Source: JBBIRM01 sp964517975 (GTDB taxonomy: Bacteria > Desulfobacterota > BSN033 > UBA1163). Taken from it: 11,350 nt of DNA. The position numbers were made by a program, and so were the translations under genes. The number at the start of each line of letters is the position of its first letter. The stretch's first letter is position 1. The notes under the pieces are model-generated. The model saw only the letters and a list, made by a program, of their open reading frames with translations, searched no databases and was not told the origin of the DNA. The stretch covers positions 1-11,350 of the forward strand of contig CAZFDM010000055.1 in assembly GCA_964517975.1 (NCBI GenBank), written 5' to 3'. Positions 5,529 to 11,350 of this stretch are shown here, one piece after another.

Positions 5529-7661
5529 ATGCAAAGACTCACTACCCCTCCTCTTAAGAATCGTCTTCTTACCCCCATCAGGTATGTCAAGGGGGTAGGC
5601 CCAAAACTGGCGAAACTCTTTGAAAAGAAGGGAATTCGGACGGTAGAGGATGCCCTCTATTTTCTTCCGCGTTGTTATGAGGACCGGAGGAACTTAAGGC
5701 CTATTTCAGAATTAAAACCCGGGGGTCCTGCAACAGGATTTGGTGAAATCCTGGTGTCGGGTTTTGTTTTTTATCAGAATAAGAGAAAGAGGGTATTTGA
5801 AGCAGTGGTAGGTGACGCAACGGGTTCCATCACCTTGAAGTGGTTTCATGGGAACGGAAAATATCTAAAAGAACGGTTTAAAAAAGGACGAAAGTTGATC
5901 TTCTCGGGAGAGGTGAGATGGTTTAACAATCAGAGGGAGATCCATCATCCGGATGTGGAGATGGTAGAGGGGGAGATCGAAAAGGACTATCTGAACTTTA
6001 AGCGAATCGTTCCCATCTATTCTGAAACAGAGGGGCTCCATCAACGAACGATTCGAAGATTGATGAAAAACATTCTGGAGGGATACGGGAATGACCTTTC
6101 AAGTCCACTCCCCCAGGAGGTTATGAGGCGACAGAATCTCATTGATTTTCAAGAGGCCTTTCAGAGAGTTCATTTTCCACCGGATGGCGAATCCATAGAA
6201 GCCCTTAATCTCTATCGATCAGATGGACACCGACGGATCATCTTTGATGAATTTTTCTTTCTTGAATTGGGATTGGCCTTGAAAAAAAGGGGGGTGGTTT
6301 TGGAGCCTGGGATTTCGTTTAAGACGGATGGAGGCCTAGCCAAAAGATTACTCGAGAGCCTCTCTTTCCAGCTGACCCGTGCTCAATCGAGAGTCCTATC
6401 AGAGATCAAAGAGGATCTGAGAAAACCCCATCCCATGAACCGACTGATTCAAGGGGATGTAGGAAGCGGAAAGACTATCGTTGCCCTCCTGGCTTGTTTA
6501 GAGGTGATTGAAAATGGTTATCAGGCAGCCATCATGGCTCCCACAGAAGTATTGGCAGAACAGCACTACCTGAACATCCATCATTGGGTGGAACCCTTAG
6601 GGGTAAAGGTGGCTCTTTTGACCAGCAACATTAAAGGGATGGAAAGGGAAGAGCTCTATCAAAGCATTAAACAGGGGAAGATTCACCTGGTGATCGGTAC
6701 CCATGCAGTCATTCAGGAGGCTGTGGAGTTTAACCAATTGGGTCTTGCCATCATTGATGAACAACATAAGTTTGGTGTCATTCAAAGGGGACTCCTGAAA
6801 AGAAAAGGAGAGAATCCCGATGTCTTAGTGATGACCGCCACACCTATCCCAAGAACCCTTGCCATGACCCTTTATGGGGATCTTGATATTTCGTTGATCG
6901 ATGAGATGCCCCCAGGAAGAAGGCCTGTGGTGACAAAGGTCTTTCCAGAATCCGCAAGGTCAAGAGTCTATCGGATCATTGACGAAGAAGTGAAAAAGGG
7001 TCGTCAGGCCTTCATCGTCTATCCCTTGGTAGAGGAGTCCGAAAAGGTGGACCTGAGAGATGCCACCCGGATGGCAGAACATCTCCAGAATGAGATCTTC
7101 CCTCACTTTCGAATCGGGCTTCTTCACGGACGAATGCGAAGCGAAGAGAAAGAAGAGATCATGTTGGAGTTTAAGGAAGGGAGGATCCAAATCCTTGTGG
7201 CTACCACAGTCATCGAGGTGGGAATTGACATCCCCAATGCCTCCGTGATGGTGATCGAGCACGCAGAGCGATTCGGCCTCTCCCAACTCCATCAGTTGAG
7301 GGGAAGGATCGGTCGAGGACAATATCCTTCCCAATGTATTCTTCTCCACCATTATCGGTCCTCGAAAGAGGCAACCATTAGGCTCCAGGCCATGGAACGA
7401 ACCAATGACGGTTTTAAGATTGCAGAGGAAGACCTTCGGTTAAGAGGACCAGGTGAATTTTTTGGAATTAAGCAGTCCGGGTTTCCAGAGTTTCGAGTAG
7501 GCGATCTTCTTCGGGACACGGCCATCTTGATTGAGGCCAGAAGGGAGGCCTTCCGGCTTATTCAGGAAGATCCGGGCCTGGAGGCTCCCTCTCACTCGGG
7601 ATTAAAAGAGGGAGTTCTCAGGAAATGGAAAGGAAGACTGGAATTGGCAACGATTGGTTAA
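5529..7661 (+). CDS. recG: ATP-dependent DNA helicase RecG
   Basis: A 710-residue full-length RecG, close to the usual 690-700. RecG reverses and remodels stalled replication forks and branch-migrates Holliday junctions in the cytoplasm. The N-terminus carries the helix-hairpin-helix-like YVKGVGPKLAKLFEKKGI and the wedge/OB region (FGEILVSGFVF...EAVVGDATGSITLKWF). The superfamily 2 motor follows: Walker A GDVGSGKT (309-316), APTEVLAEQH, Walker B DEQH (410-413, in DEQHKFG where most RecGs have DEQHRFG), TATPIPRT (436-443), GLLHGRM, ATTVIEVGIDIPNASVMVIE and QLRGRIGRG (589-597). The C-terminal RecG-specific region (EEDLRLRGPGEFFGIKQSG) is intact. The start at ATG 5529 has only a weak AAAGAG upstream, but it places the conserved N-terminus correctly. 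No frame disruption is seen. Confidence 0.97.
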   Translation: MQRLTTPPLKNRLLTPIRYVKGVGPKLAKLFEKKGIRTVEDALYFLPRCYEDRRNLRPISELKPGGPATGFGEILVSGFVFYQNKRKRVFEAVVGDATGSITLKWFHGNGKYLKERFKKGRKLIFSGEVRWFNNQREIHHPDVEMVEGEIEKDYLNFKRIVPIYSETEGLHQRTIRRLMKNILEGYGNDLSSPLPQEVMRRQNLIDFQEAFQRVHFPPDGESIEALNLYRSDGHRRIIFDEFFFLELGLALKKRGVVLEPGISFKTDGGLAKRLLESLSFQLTRAQSRVLSEIKEDLRKPHPMNRLIQGDVGSGKTIVALLACLEVIENGYQAAIMAPTEVLAEQHYLNIHHWVEPLGVKVALLTSNIKGMEREELYQSIKQGKIHLVIGTHAVIQEAVEFNQLGLAIIDEQHKFGVIQRGLLKRKGENPDVLVMTATPIPRTLAMTLYGDLDISLIDEMPPGRRPVVTKVFPESARSRVYRIIDEEVKKGRQAFIVYPLVEESEKVDLRDATRMAEHLQNEIFPHFRIGLLHGRMRSEEKEEIMLEFKEGRIQILVATTVIEVGIDIPNASVMVIEHAERFGLSQLHQLRGRIGRGQYPSQCILLHHYRSSKEATIRLQAMERTNDGFKIAEEDLRLRGPGEFFGIKQSGFPEFRVGDLLRDTAILIEARREAFRLIQEDPGLEAPSHSGLKEGVLRKWKGRLELATIG

Positions 7662-7676
7662 AAGGAATTGAAAAGG

Positions 7677-7719
7677 GGAGAGAGATATGTTACCCCTCTC
7701 CTTAAAATAAGGGTTTTTT
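7677..7719 (+). terminator. Weak candidate terminator after recG
   Basis: GGAGAG (7677-7682) pairs with CTCTCC (7696-7701) around a 13-base loop, with two possible G-U pairs extending the base. A T6 run lies at 7714-7719, but about 12 bases after the stem rather than directly against it. The position between recG and alaC fits, though the geometry is poor for intrinsic termination and read-through is quite possible. Confidence 0.25.
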
Positions 7720-7745
7720 AGAGAGTGAGTGAGATTTTTTCGAAA

Positions 7746-7753
7746 AAGGAGAG
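7746..7753 (+). promoter_or_regulatory. Shine-Dalgarno that decides the alaC start
   Basis: AAGGAGAG lies 7 bases before ATG 7761 and is the best ribosome-binding site in the region. The in-frame GTG at 7725, twelve codons earlier, lacks a comparable site. The ATG at 7761 also places the conserved N-terminus (RMNRLPPYIF) at about the distance from the start seen in E. coli AlaC. Confidence 0.6.
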
Positions 7754-7760
7754 TCAGAAG

Positions 7761-8957
7761 ATGGATTATTTTCGTCCTGAGTTGTCTAACTTTCAGCGGA
7801 TGAATCGACTTCCACCTTATATCTTTGGCATTGTAAACCAGTTAAAGATAGAGGCAAGGCGGAGAGGGGAAGATGTCATTGACCTTGGTATGGGAAACCC
7901 AGATCTTCCCACTCCCAAGCACATCGTCAATAAACTGATCGAGGCGGCCAAGAATCCAAGGAATCATCGTTACTCTGCCTCAAAGGGCATTTATAAACTT
8001 CGTCTGGCAATGGCGGAGTGGTACAAAAGACGCTATGATGTTGACATCGATCCAGAATCGGAATGCGTGGTGACGATCGGAGCAAAAGAAGGACTGAGCC
8101 ACCTGGCTTTAGCCACCTTGGGGCCTGGGGATGTCGTCCTGGTTCCTGATCCAACCTATCCCATCCACGCCTACTCCGTTGTCATTGCAGGAGGAGACCT
8201 TCGCTCCATTCCCTTAGTTGGGGAAGGGGACTTTTTTAAAAGACTTCTCACAGCAACGAAACAGACCTGGCCTCATCCAAAGATGCTGATCATCAGTTTT
8301 CCTCACAATCCGACTACCAAGGTGGTGGATCTCGATTTTTTTGAAAACCTGGTGGAGTTTGCAAGAGATCATCACTTGATGGTTGTGCATGATCTGGCCT
8401 ATGCGGACATTGTCTTTGACGGATATAGGGCCCCGAGCCTCCTTCAGGTGAAAGGAGCCAAGGAGGTGGGTGTGGAATTTTTCTCCCTCTCAAAGAGTTA
8501 CAATATGCCAGGGTGGCGTATCGGATTTGCAGTGGGAAACCGAGAGATGTTGGCTGCCTTGGCCAGACTGAAGAGTTATTTTGATTATGGTATTTTCCAG
8601 CCCATTCAAATTGCAGCCATCATTGCCCTCAATGAGGATCAGAGTTGTGTTCATGAGACCGTAGAGATCTATCGAAGGCGGAGGGATACATTGATTAATG
8701 GATTGAAACGAATTGGCTGGGAGGTTGAGAAGCCAAAAGGGACGATGTTTGTATGGGCGGAGATTCCAAAACCCTTCCAAAAAATGGGATCGGTTGAATT
8801 TTCAAAGTTGCTTCTGAAAGAAGGGTTAGTTGCTGTTTCTCCAGGGATAGGGTTTGGAGAATATGGGGAGGGATTTGTAAGGTTTGCCCTGGTAGAGAAT
8901 GAGGCAAGGATCAAACAGGCTGTCAAAGGGATTCAAAAAGTTTTGAGAAAAGGGTAG
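7761..8957 (+). CDS. alaC: Class I/II PLP aminotransferase, AlaC (alanine-glutamate transaminase) type
   Basis: A 398-residue fold-type I aminotransferase very like E. coli AlaC, which transfers the amino group between glutamate/2-oxoglutarate and pyruvate/alanine in the cytoplasm. Family stretches are RLPPYIFGIVNQLK near the N-terminus, DLGMGNPDLPTP, YSASKGIYKLR, VTIGAKEGLSHL, PDPTYPIHAY and FPHNPTTK. The VHDLAYADIVFDGY segment, the PLP-binding K245 in SLSKSYNMPGWRIGF and the substrate-carboxylate Arg R374 in FVRFALVEN complete the site. ATG 7761 is preferred over GTG 7725 because of its Shine-Dalgarno. The gene starts 99 bases after recG and ends only 6 bases before hom, so it very likely leads an operon with hom and thrC. 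The name rests on remembered similarity to AlaC; a related branched or aspartate-family specificity is possible, since such genes often sit next to hom in deltaproteobacteria. Confidence 0.88.
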   Translation: MDYFRPELSNFQRMNRLPPYIFGIVNQLKIEARRRGEDVIDLGMGNPDLPTPKHIVNKLIEAAKNPRNHRYSASKGIYKLRLAMAEWYKRRYDVDIDPESECVVTIGAKEGLSHLALATLGPGDVVLVPDPTYPIHAYSVVIAGGDLRSIPLVGEGDFFKRLLTATKQTWPHPKMLIISFPHNPTTKVVDLDFFENLVEFARDHHLMVVHDLAYADIVFDGYRAPSLLQVKGAKEVGVEFFSLSKSYNMPGWRIGFAVGNREMLAALARLKSYFDYGIFQPIQIAAIIALNEDQSCVHETVEIYRRRRDTLINGLKRIGWEVEKPKGTMFVWAEIPKPFQKMGSVEFSKLLLKEGLVAVSPGIGFGEYGEGFVRFALVENEARIKQAVKGIQKVLRKG

Positions 8958-8963
8958 GGAAAC

Positions 8964-10277
8964 ATGAAAGAGATTAAGGTGGGCTTGATCGGTTTTGGAA
9001 CAGTGGGGGCTGGGGTGGTTAAGATCCTCCAGAAAAACTCCAAACTGATCGAAAAGAGGATGGGAGCCAAAATCGTCATAAAGAGGGTTGCAGATATCGA
9101 TCTGGAGACCCCTCGAGGGGTTCATTTGAAACCAGGCATCCTCACCCGGAAGGCAGAAGAGGTGATCAATGACCCGGAGATTCAGATCGTCATGGAGTTA
9201 GTGGGAGGCATTGAACCTGCAAAGACCTACATCCTAAAATCGATCCGAAACAAGAAGCATGTGGTCACTGCAAACAAAGCCCTTCTTGCGCTTCATGGGG
9301 ATGAGATTTTCAGAGAGGCCAGCCAATTCGATGTCGATGTTAATTTTGAAGCCTCTGTAGGGGGAGGAATTCCCCTCATTCGTTCCATTAAAGAGGGTTT
9401 GGTAGCCAATCAGATCCAATCCATTGTTGGGATTCTTAATGGAACTTCCAACTACATCCTTTCCAAAATGACCGATGAAGGAAGGGATTTCAAAGAAGTT
9501 TTAAGAGAGGCACAGGAGAAGGGATATGCAGAGGCTGATCCAACCTTTGACATTGAGGGGATTGATGCAGCCCATAAATTGGCCATCCTCATCCAGCTTG
9601 CCTTTGGGACCTCGATTGATTTCAAAGACATTTTTATTGGGGGAATTTCGGGGATCACTCCTCTGGATATACAATTTAGCCGTGAATTTGGATACCGTAT
9701 TAAACTTCTGGCTATTGCCAAACTCGACCGAGGAAGAATCGAAGCGAGAGTCCATCCCACCATGATTCCTGAGAGCCACCTTCTTTCCACGGTCGAAGGG
9801 GTTTTTAATGCGATCTATATAAAGGGAGATGCCATTGGCCCGACACTCTTTTATGGCCAAGGAGCAGGACAGATGCCCACAGGAAGCGCAGTGGTGAGCG
9901 ATCTCGTTGAATTAGGGAGAAATATCCTCACCCGGGTTACTGGACGCCGTGTCCCTGCTCTTTCGTTTCAGGGGTCTGCCATTGAGAAGATTCCCCTAAA
10001 GAGAATGGAAGAGGTGGTTCTGCCCTATTATATGAGGTTCTCTGCTCTGGATCGTCCAGGCGTTCTCTCTAAGATATCTGGAATTTTGGGGAAGAATGAG
10101 ATCAGTATCTCTGCCGTGATTCAGAAAGGGAGACAGGTCAACGGGGCAGTTCCGATCGTCATGATGACCCATGAGGCCAAAGAGGCGAGTGTTCATAAGG
10201 CGCTTAAAGAGATCGATCGGCTGGGTGTGATATTAGGAAAAACGATGTTGATCCGGGTGGAGAATGATTTAGAATAA
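8964..10277 (+). CDS. hom: Homoserine dehydrogenase with C-terminal ACT domain
   Basis: A 437-residue cytoplasmic NAD(P)H-dependent enzyme that reduces aspartate semialdehyde to homoserine, the branch point to threonine and methionine. The Rossmann loop is GFGTVG (10-15), and the conserved Lys is K105 in HVVTANKALL. The dehydrogenase signature follows in FEASVGGGIPLI, GILNGTSNYIL, GYAEADPTFDIEGIDAAHKLAIL and GQGAGQMPTGSAVVSDLVE. Residues from about 358 form an ACT domain (RFSALDRPGVLSKISGILG onward), the usual site of feedback inhibition by threonine. The length matches monofunctional ACT-containing Hom proteins, and no aspartokinase domain is fused. A GGGTAGGG-type Shine-Dalgarno precedes ATG 8964, and alaC ends 6 bases upstream. 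thrC begins within about 23 bases after the stop. Confidence 0.96.
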   Translation: MKEIKVGLIGFGTVGAGVVKILQKNSKLIEKRMGAKIVIKRVADIDLETPRGVHLKPGILTRKAEEVINDPEIQIVMELVGGIEPAKTYILKSIRNKKHVVTANKALLALHGDEIFREASQFDVDVNFEASVGGGIPLIRSIKEGLVANQIQSIVGILNGTSNYILSKMTDEGRDFKEVLREAQEKGYAEADPTFDIEGIDAAHKLAILIQLAFGTSIDFKDIFIGGISGITPLDIQFSREFGYRIKLLAIAKLDRGRIEARVHPTMIPESHLLSTVEGVFNAIYIKGDAIGPTLFYGQGAGQMPTGSAVVSDLVELGRNILTRVTGRRVPALSFQGSAIEKIPLKRMEEVVLPYYMRFSALDRPGVLSKISGILGKNEISISAVIQKGRQVNGAVPIVMMTHEAKEASVHKALKEIDRLGVILGKTMLIRVENDLE

Positions 10278-10299
10278 ATCGTTTGGAGTAATGAGTAAG

Positions 10300-11350
10300 A
10301 TGATGTGGCGGGGTGTGATTCGAGAATATCGGGATTTTTTACCCGTTCAAAAGGAAGAAAATATTGTGACCCTCCTTGAAGGGAATACTCCCCTGATACC
10401 TTCTCATAGAATTACTAAGGAGAGAGCCCTCGGGATCGAACTCTACTTTAAGTATGAAGGGCTAAATCCAACCGGTTCCTTTAAAGACAGGGGGATGACA
10501 GTGGCCGTCTCCATGGCCAAGGAGATGGGCTCAAAGGCAGTCATCTGTGCCTCTACAGGGAACACCTCTGCCTCGGCAGCTGCCTATGCAGCCAAGGCAG
10601 GGATGCGTTGTTATGTCCTCATTCCTGAAGGGAAGATCGCTCTTGGAAAACTTTCTCAGGCTATGGTTCACGGTGCCAAGGTCATCCAAATAGAAGGGAA
10701 CTTTGATGAGGCACTTCAAATTGTAAGGGAGATCTCAGAGACCGAACCGATTACCCTGGTCAATTCACTTAACCCTTACCGGATTGAGGGGCAGAAGACA
10801 GCCTCCTTCGAGGTCGTCGACCATCTGGGAGGTGTTCCTACCTATCACGCTTTACCTGTTGGCAATGCAGGCAATATCACAGCCTATTGGAAGGGATATA
10901 AAGAGTATTGGGAAAAGGGAAGGTCAGAGGGCCTTCCAAAGATGTTAGGTTTTCAGGCAGAGGGATCTGCTCCCATTGTGAGAGGGAAGGTTGTGGAGAA
11001 ACCTGAAACGATTGCAACAGCCATCCGGATTGGAAATCCTGCCAGCTGGAGGCAAGCCGTGGCAGCGAGGGATGAATCGGGAGGTCTGATCGATATGGTC
11101 AGCGATGAAGAGATTCTTCAGGCCTACCAGATGCTGGCCAACCTGGAGGGAATCTTTTGCGAACCTGCTTCAGCCGCCTCTCTTGCCGGAGTGTTGAAAT
11201 TGAATCAAAAGGGATTTTTTAAGAAAGAGGATGTCGTCGTTTTGACGATCACCGGTCATGGATTGAAAGATCCAGACATCGCCATTCGAGTCTCACAAAA
11301 ACCTATCTCCCTACCCCCGAAGAGGGAGAAGGTGCTGGAATATCTCAACC
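10300..11350 (+). CDS. thrC: Threonine synthase, 3' end cut by window
   Basis: The frame is open to the window end, giving about 350 residues of a protein that should be near 350-360, so only the last few are missing. ThrC converts O-phosphohomoserine to threonine with PLP. Visible signatures are MWRGVIREYRDFLPV, TLLEGNTPLIP, the PLP lysine in NPTGSFKDRGM (K62 from this start) and STGNTSASAAAYAAKAG. NSLNPYRIEGQKT, the phosphate-binding VGNAGNITAYWKGY, FCEPASAASLAG and TITGHGLKDPDIA follow. ATG 10300 gives the family-typical MMWRG start, with GGAG at 10285-10288. ATG 10291 is in frame but only 2 bases from that site, and ATG 10303 is also possible. It follows hom closely in the same orientation, completing the last step of the pathway. 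No riboswitch or T-box is seen in the short gap. Confidence 0.95.
   Translation, partial: MMWRGVIREYRDFLPVQKEENIVTLLEGNTPLIPSHRITKERALGIELYFKYEGLNPTGSFKDRGMTVAVSMAKEMGSKAVICASTGNTSASAAAYAAKAGMRCYVLIPEGKIALGKLSQAMVHGAKVIQIEGNFDEALQIVREISETEPITLVNSLNPYRIEGQKTASFEVVDHLGGVPTYHALPVGNAGNITAYWKGYKEYWEKGRSEGLPKMLGFQAEGSAPIVRGKVVEKPETIATAIRIGNPASWRQAVAARDESGGLIDMVSDEEILQAYQMLANLEGIFCEPASAASLAGVLKLNQKGFFKKEDVVVLTITGHGLKDPDIAIRVSQKPISLPPKREKVLEYLN

Noticed and set aside
6756..6776. DEQHKFG instead of DEQHRFG in RecG as a possible defect
   Set aside because: A conservative Lys-for-Arg change beside an intact DEQH box, with every other motif complete, gives no reason to suspect loss of function.
6960..7352. 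130-codon open frame on the minus strand
   Set aside because: It lies entirely inside recG opposite conserved helicase motifs and its protein resembles nothing known, so it is a shadow frame.
7725..7760. Upstream GTG start for alaC
   Set aside because: There is no good Shine-Dalgarno, and it would add 12 residues not expected in the family. ATG 7761 has AAGGAGAG at proper spacing.
9452..9860. Two overlapping minus-strand open frames of 112 and 119 codons
   Set aside because: Both are antisense to the conserved catalytic region of hom and have no ribosome site or family resemblance.
11310..11340. CTACCCCCGAAGAGGGAGAAGG as a second REP-like palindrome
   Set aside because: Pairing is short and imperfect, and the bases encode an ordinary C-terminal stretch of ThrC (LPPKREKVLEYLN).

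Overview
The window reads as a stretch of bacterial chromosome with almost every gene on the + strand. Base composition is moderate, and Shine-Dalgarno sequences are mostly clear. The best guess at the source is a Desulfobacterota/deltaproteobacterium-like organism. This rests on three things: a DUF6178-like protein, a small Cys-rich protein of a type I associate with that group, and an alaC-hom-thrC run. It is an inference, not a demonstrated assignment. I see no tRNA, rRNA, CRISPR array, transposase or phage gene.

Region 1 (1-4600) looks like the end of a surface-polysaccharide or nucleotide-sugar cluster. It holds the C-terminal end of a probable glycosyltransferase, a stand-alone type II phosphomannose isomerase cupin, a signal-less clan GH-A glycoside hydrolase, and a short mannose-1-phosphate guanylyltransferase (manC). 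The isomerase and guanylyltransferase together supply two steps to GDP-mannose, and here they are separate genes rather than one bifunctional protein. Overlapping the manC stop codon is a gene of unknown function, DUF6178-like. Its reading frame is broken by an apparent 1-base deletion near 4168-4172, which leaves two overlapping ORFs that together would give about 531 residues.

Region 2 (4600-5530) holds two small genes between larger ones. The first encodes a 100-residue protein with five cysteines and a very strong Shine-Dalgarno. The second encodes a 64-residue two-CxxC zinc-ribbon protein whose C-terminus is encoded by a REP-like palindrome. Between them are a perfect 12-bp hairpin and a good sigma70-type promoter. 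The 268-base stretch 4979-5246 shows nothing else.

Region 3 (5529-11350) contains recG, which encodes a complete branched-DNA helicase. It is followed by a compact amino-acid operon: alaC (alanine/glutamate aminotransferase family), hom (homoserine dehydrogenase with an ACT domain) and thrC (threonine synthase, nearly complete and cut by the window end). Hom and ThrC catalyse the first and last steps from aspartate semialdehyde to threonine. The homoserine kinase and aspartokinase genes are not in the window.

Most of the content is ordinary housekeeping. The items most worth a second look are the broken DUF6178-like gene, the cytosolic GH-A hydrolase sitting between split GDP-mannose genes, the REP-derived C-terminus of the zinc-ribbon protein, and the small Cys-rich protein.
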